Origin: Takakia lepidozioides
Taxonomy: Eukaryota > Streptophyta > Takakiopsida > Takakiales > Takakiaceae
Direction: 5' to 3'
Assembly: GCA_030704615.1 (NCBI GenBank)
Contig: CM060731.1
Location: 67,190,756-67,250,755, forward strand
DNA: 60,000 nucleotides
Positions within the stretch are counted from its first letter, which is position 1, and the number at the start of each line of letters is the position of its first letter. Positions 23,986 to 33,437 of the stretch are shown piece after piece. Below the pieces are notes generated by a model. It saw only the letters and a list, made by a program, of their open reading frames with translations. It did no database searches and was not told the DNA's origin. The translations under genes were made by a program, and so were the position numbers.

Positions 23986-25330
23986 CTGCGCAATTTAAGT
24001 GTTCCCACCATCCGAAACAACACGATGTAGTGTTTCTTAGTTTCAGAGTGACCTCTACATTTTCGGAGACATAAGTGTCCCGACAATGGACTACTGTAAA
24101 GGACCAAGAGTAGACCATATATTGAAGAGTTCGAGATCACGAAAAGATGAACGTCGGCTGTCAAGTGGAGGTTAGTGGACGCACCTTGTCGGGAGGCGCA
24201 TTCAAGAAGTTCTGCGGCTCCATACTCGTTTGTATAAAAATTACGGAGTTAGTTTGGGACCGCAAAACAAACTGCAAACAAAAGTGGAGAAATTGTTTTG
24301 AAATGACCATTGAAGCCTTATTGGAATGTCTTGCAGAAGAACAGTGGATTCCCGCACTACAAGATATGAGCGTTTTTAGGACTACGGCTTTGGCGGAGTC
24401 ATAAAAACTGCACTAGGTAGATGACTACAGAGCGCTGAAATGCATTGCAGTCATAGTTTTATCACTACATGACTCCAGAAAGTTATGGAGCTTTGGTCAA
24501 ACATTGTTGACCACGATGACAGGGATGGTTTATATGACTAGTGTGATATGTTTGATTACACGTGGACGACGTTTCATGGAATGTTCTGACTCCATGACTG
24601 GAGATGGTTTCACAGCTCTAATTATACGACTACATCGCTACACGTGTCATTTTGAAGGCAAATACACGAATGTATTCATCCATTGGACGAGTTCATCCAC
24701 AGCATGACATGGCATATAAACTTATGACTGTCTGACTACAGATTGATTCATGACTATATATATATATGACTACATCACTACACGTGGCATTTTAAATGCA
24801 TTTATATGGACTTTATTAGTACACGTGTCATTTTGAAGACATATACATGAATGGATCCATCCATTGGCTGAGCTCATCCATCCATGTTTGCCGAAATCCT
24901 ATCAGCTTAGTACATGTGTTAGTTTCCTATTGGTTTGATATAGCTCAAGCATTTTGTAGTTACCATAGAGCACTAAGTCGCATTCTTCATTGAGTCTGTA
25001 AAGTGAGAGTCTGCAGAGGATGCCGTTTGGAATGTGGAGTTTGCAGAGAGGGAATGTGCGACAGTATGGCTGAACGACGGGTCGTGTCTTCAAATGCGAT
25101 GATTGCAGGATAGCATGGTGATCATATCACAGGCGAGAACTGCATCTACTTGAAGAAATTTGGAACGCTACCTTCATGGACATGTATGGAAGCATCGACG
25201 ATGCGAATTCGAAGGGAGAGTTCGATAGGATGGACAAAGGTTATATGGTGTCAAATTGGTAGGTTATAATCGAAACGTTTAAATATCTGCTGACAAGTCT
25301 ACATCTCTTCCATTAGCAGTTATAACCAAT
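23986..25330. other. Upstream region of FCP1-like copy 1 with short diverged direct repeats
   Basis: No confident gene. At 24628-24703 and 24808-24885 two blocks share TACACGTGTCATTTTGAAG, a CATCCATTGG block and a TCATCC end; a third partial block (CTACACGTGGCATTTT) lies at about 24778. The shared ACACGTG is an ACGT-core (G-box like) element, so this may be promoter sequence or a decayed tandem repeat. Confidence 0.45.
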
Positions 25331-25337
25331 CACCATC

Positions 25338-25547
25338 ATGAAGCTGCAGGCCCGATGCGAAATCCCAATTGGAACCTGCATCTTCCTCCCCCTTTTTGTC
25401 CTTATTTCGCTGTCAATCCCTTCATTCTATTTGGAAGGTTCCAAATGGAACTTCACATTTCCCCTCATGATCTTGATTTTGGGAATTCTTTTCGAATGCA
25501 ATGTTGTTAGGATACGGGTAGCATTGTCGTCATCACAGGTTGGCTAG
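25338..25547 (+). CDS. Small hydrophobic ORF, unknown
   Basis: A 69-codon ORF with two hydrophobic stretches (CIFLPLFVLISLSI and FPLMILILGILF) that could be membrane segments. No family is recognised, and neither splice context nor paralogue supports it. May be chance. Confidence 0.15.
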   Translation: MKLQARCEIPIGTCIFLPLFVLISLSIPSFYLEGSKWNFTFPLMILILGILFECNVVRIRVALSSSQVG

Positions 25548-26023
25548 TCAAATAATGGAAGATATTACAAAGGAAAGGTTGAAATTGGCCGCCAGTATAT
25601 GTGTTCTGTCCACGACAGATCACAGGCACTGAGGAGTAGGAAAAAAACACACAAGTGCCTCCGCAATCCGTGAAGGAGAAGAGCCGGGTGCAAGGCAGAA
25701 GGCGTGCAGTGGGGGGTGGGTCTTCCAGCGGAGGAACGAAGCCAGAGAAGGTTAGTTCATACATTTGAATCCATGGTCTTTGCAACACAAAGGAGTTAGA
25801 TTGAGGTGTTGATAACGCTACCTAAAAGGTCACCTTTGCGAGAATGTAAAGTCAATGTGCTATTGAACTCACCTGGATCAAACTCTGTCCACCGCTAGAA
25901 GTGTCCTCCGGTCCTCTCCCAGCCCGACGCTGCTTTCCGTTTGAGCCTTCTCCTTCAACGGCGCAAAGACAGCTGCATGGAGGAGGGCCGCCCCCTTGTC
26001 GGCAGGCCCCTCTGTGGACTTTG

Positions 26024-26575
26024 CTACGTTGCCTCCTCCTCCGCAGGAGCACCGCTCTCCCTTTCGACTTCCTCCTCCTGTATCAGTTGCAATAGAGGCA
26101 GCTCCAACAGATCCTCGAGCTGCTTGTCCAGAATGGGCTCCTTCCCTGCCAGACTCTCCATCCCTTCGCCCACAGAACCCTCCCCCTCACGATCGCTCCC
26201 TCCCTCTGAAAAATTCAAAGCCCTCCTAGCTTTCTTCATCCTCTCTCTCGCTCTCAACCTCTGCCTAGCAGACATGAAGTACAGAGACTGCCTTCTCGCT
26301 CTCTTCTTTCCGGAAATGCTCTCGTTCTTGGGATGCTTCAGTGTGGCGAGTCTGAAATGATGAACGCCAGAGTGTAACCTCCGAAGACATCCCTCGGGAA
26401 AATGACAAAAGTCGATGGCGGTTAGGTTTTCATCCCTCCCTCTCAAGGAATGACTAATCATCCAAAAACGTAACGGCTCATAATTGGGGTTTTCGTTTTT
26501 CGGCGGGATGCTTGCGGGCTGTCTTGCAGAGAACTCGACACCTGTTGCCCTTGCAAGACACTTAAATATAGGCAT
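26024..26575 (-). CDS. Arg/Glu-rich protein, unknown
   Basis: A 183-codon ORF. The middle is strongly basic (GKKRARRQSLYFMSARQRLR, then RERMKKARRALNF), like a nuclear localisation or nucleic-acid binding segment. It is followed by an acidic leucine-rich stretch (LDKQLEDLLELPLLQLIQEE). It is divergent to the GCM-finger element at 26.9 kb and could be a second element gene or an independent host gene. No known domain is recognised. Confidence 0.3.
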   Translation of the reverse strand: MPIFKCLARATGVEFSARQPASIPPKNENPNYEPLRFWMISHSLRGRDENLTAIDFCHFPEGCLRRLHSGVHHFRLATLKHPKNESISGKKRARRQSLYFMSARQRLRARERMKKARRALNFSEGGSDREGEGSVGEGMESLAGKEPILDKQLEDLLELPLLQLIQEEEVERESGAPAEEEAT

Positions 26576-26900
26576 GTCACGTATCCATGTTAGACATAAG
26601 GGGTTCGACCCACACCGCAGTCACTGAGGATGTGGCATCTGCAAAGTCGGCCGCTATTCTTGCCTGTCAGAATCATGTGTCCAGCGGTCTCTGATCTGAC
26701 ATTCATGGGATAAAATTCACCAGTATCTGTCAGAGTCAAAGCCGGCTACTAAACAGCATGCAAAGAAATAATTTGCCTCAGCACCTTCACTCGGTGGATC
26801 CACTGAGACATTGTCAGGAAGTGGTTCCACAAATTCGGCCTTCCTGGTGTACTCTTGTCACCTGTTCTCCACTGCCCACACTCCCGCGCTCGTTCATGCA

Positions 26901-29854
26901 ATGTCTCTCAACTCCGACGTTGCTGTTTTCTACTCCAACGGGCAAGTGGAGTACCTGAGTGCAGTAGCCGACGTGAATGGGCTCGCCGTAGTTCAAGAAG
27001 ACTTGCTTTGCGTGACCTTCCGCTTTGAGGCAGGGATTGTACATGTAGTGAGAGAGGTGTATGACAAAGTGGGTAAGGTCGAGGGCACATGCGTTCAGAA
27101 ACCACATTTGTCTGGCAGTCGGCGAGAGTGGAGAGTTCCACCAGCAAAGTATCGCGTTCATGGGGATCAAAGACGTCTGTCGGGAGGTTCCATAGTCACA
27201 CCCGGAACAACAGCTTTGGTGGCTCAGGTGCCCAAAACTTTGCCCATCAAAAGAGAAGAGACAACCTCCACCACATTTGTTGATATCTCCGATAGCTCAG
27301 AAGAGGACGTGTCGGAGCTCCCACCTCCTCTGAATCAACGTCTATTGGGGGACCCCGATGTGCAAGAAATTGCAAGTGTCATACCGAAGTTGCTTTCGTT
27401 GAGGGGGTTTCCAGGATGCAAGAGTGACGTGAGAGGCATTGACTGGGATACACAGCGAATCGTTAGAGCAAAATACCTACCCAATGAATTTAACGGTCAT
27501 ATCATTTTTGAGCTGCCACCAGCGACATCCTCTGGGGGATTGGCAGGACGAATGGCGGGCATGGACAAGAAGCACGATGGACATCCATGGTGCCGGACGA
27601 AAACTTCCAATATATGCAATCCGCATGGCTTGAAGTTCCGTAGATCGATTTGCGTTGGACACCTTCGTTGTCCAAATGCATCTTGCCAGCACTTCTAAAT
27701 GGATGGTTCGGCAAACGAGACGGAATGGGAAGGTGTCAGCGACAACCCTTTCAAAGTAGGTTGTGCTCCTGCAAGCAGTAGTACTCTTGTTTGCAAGTTA
27801 TGTAAATTGGTCCCACAGTGCATTGCAGATTGCAATGCACGTATGTACTACGTGCTTCACAATTGCAGTTACCTCACAAGGGCATGTATCCATGTCGGCC
27901 TTCATGCACATCCGGTGTCCCGAGGACAGTGCAAAGAGACAATTGATACAGTCCGTTCACTGCTTCAACACGAAATTCATAGTGCTCCTGGTGCATTGCC
28001 ATCAACCATTGCTCTGGCAGCAAGCAAAGGATTCCTACAAAAGTATTTGTTTGGGGAATCGCCAGAGTCCACCACTAAATTTGACACTGCCTCCCTTGAC
28101 GATGTTCTGGACCATTTCTCAACATTGAGTTCTCCAAATGTGCGAAATCAAATCAACGTCCTAAAGGGGGGTGCTGCCAACACAGGCTTTATGGATAGCA
28201 TCCTGGAGTTAAAGCGTATAAGCCGATATGACTTCATTCAGGACAGTGTTTTCCCGGGGCAAGGTGCCAAGAAAGTGTACTTATTGATCAAGATGTCCAC
28301 AGTTGGTGAGGGATCGGGAGTTAGTCTAGTGCAAAGAATGCAACCTAGTGGTGATCTTCAGAAATCCTGGGTTATGTTTGATCACGTGAAACGTGTGAAG
28401 GAATGGACGATCATGGCCTGTCATGTATACGATCCTGCAGACCAGAGTGTGATGACTGTTGCTGTTTGTGACATGCAGTCGGAGGACACAGAGTCACAAA
28501 TTCTTATGTGGAAGTCCCTTTGTTAACGTCGTGACAGCTCATGGTGTCCCAGATCCAAACTTCACTGGGTTCATGGCTGACAGCGCTCAAGCGAATTGGA
28601 ATGTTGTCCGTACAGTTTTTGGTTCAGGCAACCCCAAAGTACCAATGGAAGGCCGGGAACACACTTGCCTCTTTCATTGGAGCCAGTCCCTACAACGCCA
28701 CACAAAGAGTTCCATAAAACTGGAGTTGCGGGATGAGCATATGAGACTATGTCGTTTGTATAAAGATGCCACCTCCGAACAGGAAGCCAACTCTATGTTC
28801 CAGACTATTCGAGCATGGTGGTACTCATCTGAGGTAGCCAGTCTGGATGGAATCAAAGAACTGGAAGACTGGTTGGGGTTCTGGCACTTCAGATATAGAT
28901 AGTGGAGTGCCTTCATGACGACTGTAAGTTATTAGCGAATTAGCATGATTTTCTTTTATTCCTTCTCGTCGGGAGATATATCATGGAACGAACAGGCCCT
29001 CCAATCTAGTTCTTATGCTGCTGTACGTAATCATGCTTGTGTTGAATTGCATGCAGAACATGTCATTGGAGGACATTGCCGATATGCCCTCCTGCAATCT
29101 AGCGGAGACTGTGCATAGTCAGTGGATGGCACAATCCGGCAAAAATGGGAGGAACCTCTACGTTGCGACTGCAGATGACATGGTCCGGGCTGTTTCGCAA
29201 CAAACAAGGTATCGAGACTTCCTGAGGGGACGGGGAGCTGGCAAAGGTCCAGACATGGAAGAGTTGCTACTCAGGGCTACAAATAGAGCGAATCATCCCG
29301 CTAAAATGGCGCGTGCTGTGAATGAGTTCACAAATGGAACACCTTTGCAGTCTAGACTCCCACATCTGAAAGGGGAGGAAAGATTCGGTTCATGCAAGCG
29401 CAAACTTGACACCCCACCAGGATCCGCTAGTGACTCCCATCGGCATGACAGGGATAATTACTCAATTCCTCGTGTGCCTGTGCGGCCTCCGACATTCGAA
29501 TTTGGCAGTCCCTCTGTCGGCGCCTGTTCTTCTGCTGTATACAATGCTTCATATCCCTCTACTCCAGTGCGGGGAGAGGGAGAGATGATGTTGGCGGTGG
29601 AAGAGTCCGATTGTGTGGATGCAATATGGTACATTGAACGGACAGCCCAAGGATCAAAAGTTGGGTGTTCTGCTGTTAGGGCATTGTCCTTTGTGAAGTG
29701 CACCAGCAAGATTTCTAGGGGCGGAGGCGGGACTCCTGCCCCGTCTTTCACTGGTTTATTCAAACATTACGGTGCGCGAGAGTCCAGGCCTCACAAGTTC
29801 TGGTTTTGCCATTGGCATCCCCTGCACTTCTTGCGAAGAAGACCCGAAAACTAG
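26901..29854 (+). pseudogene. MULE-like transposase with N-terminal GCM/WRKY-type zinc finger, broken
   Basis: ATG at 26901 in an ORF open to 27695. The finger region (HDGHPWCRTKTSN, then CVGHLRCPNASCQHF) continues in the same frame after a TAA at 27696-27698 (EWEGVSDNPFKVGC, CKLCKLVPQC, then CIHVGLHAHP). A transposase core follows: MFDHVKRVKEWTIMACHVYD, a 1-nt frameshift near 28519, GFMADSAQANWNVVR (likely second catalytic Asp) and CLFHWSQSLQRHTK. A second in-frame stop, TAG at 28900, interrupts HFRYR-stop-WSAFM where I would expect Gln. An intron 28924-29056 leads to the last exon from 29057 (LYVATADDMVRAV, LLLRATNRANHP). The end past ~29500 may read into the neighbouring retroelement. Terminal inverted repeats were not found. 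Confidence 0.65.
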
Positions 29855-30328
29855 AGTTCTGGCCCTCAAATACGCCTCCATGAGATGTTCTTCAGGAATC
29901 ATGAGCCTTTGGTCTATGTTTGAACTCAAGTCCTCCACTTGAGTCTGCAGTGTATCCACATCCTCTTGGAGCTCTCCTATTCTACTATAGACATTGTCTA
30001 TAGTAGTGGTGGCAATATTCTGCACTTGCAGCCTCAGGTCATTCATCTCCCCCTGGGTGAGCTTTCTCGGTGCTTTCCCTTCCACTGGCCCTTGTGCTAA
30101 CCATACTTTTAAAAGTTGGTCATCCACTCTGTCATGTGTAACATCTCTGAGACTCTGCTCCTCCTTGAGTCTATAGGCATCTAACTGCTCTTGCAATCCT
30201 TGCATGCGCTTCTCATGAGGTTCAACTAAATTGGCATAAGCTGCAGCCAGATTATTGGCTTCCCTCGCTACCTTGTTAGCTACAGAGAGTTGATTCCTAT
30301 TCGACATAAGGGTCTGTTGTAACTCCAC
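29756..30328 (-). CDS. Coiled-coil accessory ORF of the minus-strand Gypsy element
   Basis: A 190-codon ORF rich in Gln/Glu/Leu heptads (MQGLQEQLDAYRLKEEQSL, IGELQEDVDTLQTQVEDL), predicted coiled coil. It can be read further upstream past 30328 in the same frame. It lies 3' of pol on the element's own strand. Function unknown; it could also be a displaced piece of the coiled-coil ORF on the opposite strand next to it. Confidence 0.5.
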   Translation of the reverse strand: MELQQTLMSNRNQLSVANKVAREANNLAAAYANLVEPHEKRMQGLQEQLDAYRLKEEQSLRDVTHDRVDDQLLKVWLAQGPVEGKAPRKLTQGEMNDLRLQVQNIATTTIDNVYSRIGELQEDVDTLQTQVEDLSSNIDQRLMIPEEHLMEAYLRARTLVFGSSSQEVQGMPMAKPELVRPGLSRTVMFE

Positions 30329-30365
30329 AATGTACTTCTCTTGGTTATGTGTCCCGACCCCCTGC

Positions 30366-31790
30366 CCTCAAGGCAAAGGGCCGCGACAAATACTCAAAGG
30401 CCTGAGAGGAGAAGAGGTAGCATGGGAGAACATCATGTACAACGGACTGGTAGAGAAGATGAAAAGATTGCAGGGAACTGCCGCTAAATCTCCTATCATA
30501 GTATCTGGGCCAGTCATTGCACAAATCATCCTAGACTCATGCGTACTTGATGCGAGAGAAAGAAAGGAAATGGGAGTGTTTGAAATAACAACCACTACCA
30601 TAGAAGAGCAAGGTTCTTCACAGGGTGAAGGAGGATTGGCAGAGCATCAACAGCCCAAAAGACAGAGGAAAGGGATCACGTTGGAAGCTGAACCATTAGC
30701 TACAAGGCAGCAGGAGGAAGAAGTTACTCAAGCTCTTGTGCAGGAGAGGGTACAGCAGCACAGAGATCAAGGATTTTAAACAACACAACCTGTGGAGAGG
30801 GAACAGGAAGTCAATTCAGTATCACAGCCATCACAGCCAGGTGAACGGCTTGCCAAAGAGTTACCACAAGTGGTCCATGCGGTTCCTCCACAAATAATAG
30901 ATTTGGAAACAGAAGGGTTAGATATTCCAACTACAGAGCAAGTGGTGGCAGAGATTGAGAGAGGAGATCTTCTCTATGAAGACTCTAGTTTGCTCAGAGA
31001 GAGAGTGGAGCCAGAGGTCCAAAATCTGTCCAGTGAACTTCCTGATGTGCAGGTAATACCCCCACCAGCACCACAAGTTTCAGAAGAGGAACATCAGGAC
31101 ACAGCAGCATCTGGGAGAAATGAGGAAATTGAGAAGGAGGATCTGGTGGAGCAGTGGTCTGAGTGGTTTGTGAGGCATCATCCTATGGATGAGAGGGGTG
31201 AACAGCAGCATGTTAACCATGATGGGCCTCAGCAGGCTATGCTGATGAACTCCATAAGCCGAACCCTCAATTTGTTGGGAACTTACATGAAGTCACATGT
31301 TCCAGTGACTCAGTTGGAAGTTCTGAAGGAGAAACTCAGAAAAGAGTTCGAAAATCGGTTGGCAACCGAGTGTGTTAACAAAGTTGAGATGGAAGTGCAT
31401 CTGCAGTTGCAACAGGAGTTGAGGGAAACAAAGAATGCTCTGCAATTTGCTAAGCAGCAACTGATTGAGGGGGGTCTGGAGCAAGACCATCTGCAGGAGA
31501 TACACAAGCAGCAATTATTCCAATTGCAGAACAAGCATGAGGATGAGATGCAAGGACTAAAGGAACAACAGGCAGAGTTGGAGGTAGTACATCAAAGGAT
31601 GACGGTGCAATGTGCCACCCTCACAAATGTTCTAGAGCAAGCCACAACAGAAGCCAACCAGTAGAGGGAGCGATGTGTAAGGGCAGAAACGGAGGTAGTG
31701 GAGCAAGCCAAATTCATTGTGGACCTCAAAGATACAATATGTCACAATGAGGGTGCTTTACAGCAATACAAACAGGTTGAGGCTCACTAG
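30366..31790 (+). pseudogene. Antisense coiled-coil ORF of the Gypsy element, with three in-frame stops
   Basis: One reading frame runs from about 30366 (GKGPRQILKGLRGEEVAWEN) to 31787, interrupted only by TAA 30777-30779, TAG 31662-31664 and TAG 31788-31790. Each could derive from a Gln codon (CAA, CAG, CAG). The product would be acidic then long coiled coil (LKEKLRKEFENRL, QLQQELRETKNALQFAKQQL, LKEQQAELEVVHQRM). It is opposite to gag-pol and sits between integrase and the presumed 3' end, the position of the antisense ORFs known in Tat-lineage Gypsy elements. That assignment is inference from position only. Confidence 0.5.
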
Positions 31791-32329
31791 GTGGAGCCCC
31801 GCACACCGGGTTGCGGTGGGGGTGGCTCCACAAGGGGTGGTGGTAGCTTAGCGGGACATAGTGGGGGTGGCATAGGACTCACCATTGGGGCGGAGACCTC
31901 GTGGTGGGAGTCGTGGAGAGTCTTGGGACTCATCACGGTCCATAGGGGCCGTGGTGAGTGGGCCAAGACTCACCGCGACTCATCACCGGGAGTCGAGGGT
32001 TTTCGTGGTGGTTCGCCATAAAATGGCATGGCTGGTTGTGAAACCCCCGCGGACAGCTACAGAAGTATATATAAGGGGAGTAGTGACCCCGAGAACGGTG
32101 CAAGCCCGTTGGTGACCAAAAACTAGTGAGTAAGCGAGCGAGCCGGAAAGCGACCAAAGAGTGGGGAGTTGTTCCGTTCTCCTAGTCCCAAATAGGTGGA
32201 GGGTTTAGTGGGAAGTGAAGGGGGACCGTTATGTCCCGGTGAGCAGCCGAAGCTCCAAGTTGGCCCGGGCGGCCAGGTTGGGAGTCAGGCGCGCGCATCA
32301 AAGCGAGTAACTATGACTTGAAGGAGAGC
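31791..32329 (+). promoter_or_regulatory. GC-rich promoter-like segment, probably LTR-derived
   Basis: The stretch is GC-rich, with a TATA box TATATATAAGGGG at 32066-32078 and repeated GACTCA/GTGGTGGG motifs. Composition differs sharply from the AT-rich Gypsy body around it and resembles the GC-rich Gypsy fragment at 40.4-41.5 kb. It could be a solo LTR of that second family. No second copy is present in the window to prove it. Confidence 0.35.
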
Positions 32330-33037
32330 TTACCGAAGTGAGGTGCGCGACAGTATTTCCTCTGTGAAGGATCTGCTCAAATACTGCTGGTTCTGTTTCA
32401 TGGCAAACAGAACGTTCAATATCTGGCCTACCTCCTTGAGCCCTGGGTACACCGCTTTGGTACAAGCATAGCCTTGAGTTTTAAAGAAACTCCCTTCTTC
32501 AAACAAATCTTTCATCTGCAATCTAGCCCTGTGCTCGTCCACATGAACCTGACCTGCTGGCAATGAAAACAGTTGTTGTAGGTATAAGGGAGTAAGTTCT
32601 AATTCAACTCCCTTCACCATTGTGGCTCCTGTCTTTGGGTCAAAGTTCTGCAAGAATTCTAACATGTACTTCCGATGGTGCAATGTCCAATCCTTGTTTT
32701 GCAATCCTTGTAATCGCAGTTCCTCTAGTAACTTCACCGCGTATGGCGTCGCAATCGTCTGTTTCTGCAGGATTGTGGTGCTTTTCACCTTGATGTCCTC
32801 CATCCTTCTTACTCTCTTCATTTTAGAGAAACTGTAAGGCTGTGGTTGTAACAACTGAAGTAATGCCTGCAGAGCACAAAGCACAAATGTATGATTGCCA
32901 CAAAATGCTATGGGTAGTGTCCTGTAAACCTGCGGGGCTTGCAAGCATTGATCAAGAGAAAAGTTACTCTCTGTTCTTCTGTTTCCTCGCCACTGCGTGA
33001 GTAGTATCGCGAGCGTATAATCTGCTAGTTCCCTCAT
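32330..33037 (-). CDS. Gypsy accessory ORF downstream of integrase
   Basis: A 235-codon ORF with DPKTGATMVKGVELELTPLY, then LQQLFSLPAGQ, a pattern seen in retroelement-associated plant proteins (the 'putative plant transposon protein' type, where an ELTP motif precedes F-LP-G). It lies on the same strand as gag-pol and 400 bp past the pol stop. Probably an accessory or envelope-position gene of the element. The C-terminal end may be truncated. Confidence 0.45.
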   Translation of the reverse strand: MRELADYTLAILLTQWRGNRRTESNFSLDQCLQAPQVYRTLPIAFCGNHTFVLCALQALLQLLQPQPYSFSKMKRVRRMEDIKVKSTTILQKQTIATPYAVKLLEELRLQGLQNKDWTLHHRKYMLEFLQNFDPKTGATMVKGVELELTPLYLQQLFSLPAGQVHVDEHRARLQMKDLFEEGSFFKTQGYACTKAVYPGLKEVGQILNVLFAMKQNQQYLSRSFTEEILSRTSLR

Positions 33038-33437
33038 AGCTTCAAAACTATCGCATTGATTGTCTGTCCCGTCGAGACGCCCGTTACTTGGAACGACGCC
33101 GACTCTTACGCTCAGAACTTTTTACTTTCTTGAAGTTGCTCCTGCTTCATGATTGGCTGTAACCGCTGTGACTAGATTTTAGAATTAATTTTCTTTAGTG
33201 GATTTTCCCTGCTGGCCTGTCCACTAGGATAACACACGTGACAAGAAATTCGTTTTTCTGTACTCGCCGTATGTTCCGTTACCCTTTTTCCGTATGCATT
33301 AATGGGCCCGCCATCCATCCTCTTTGACGTAGTAGGTAGGTACTTTGACGGCCACTCCTGTCCTTTTTCTTGATGACACTTGTTCTTGCAGCTCCTTCTC
33401 AGCTGTGCGTCACGGCCTGACTTCCACGCGTCCACTT

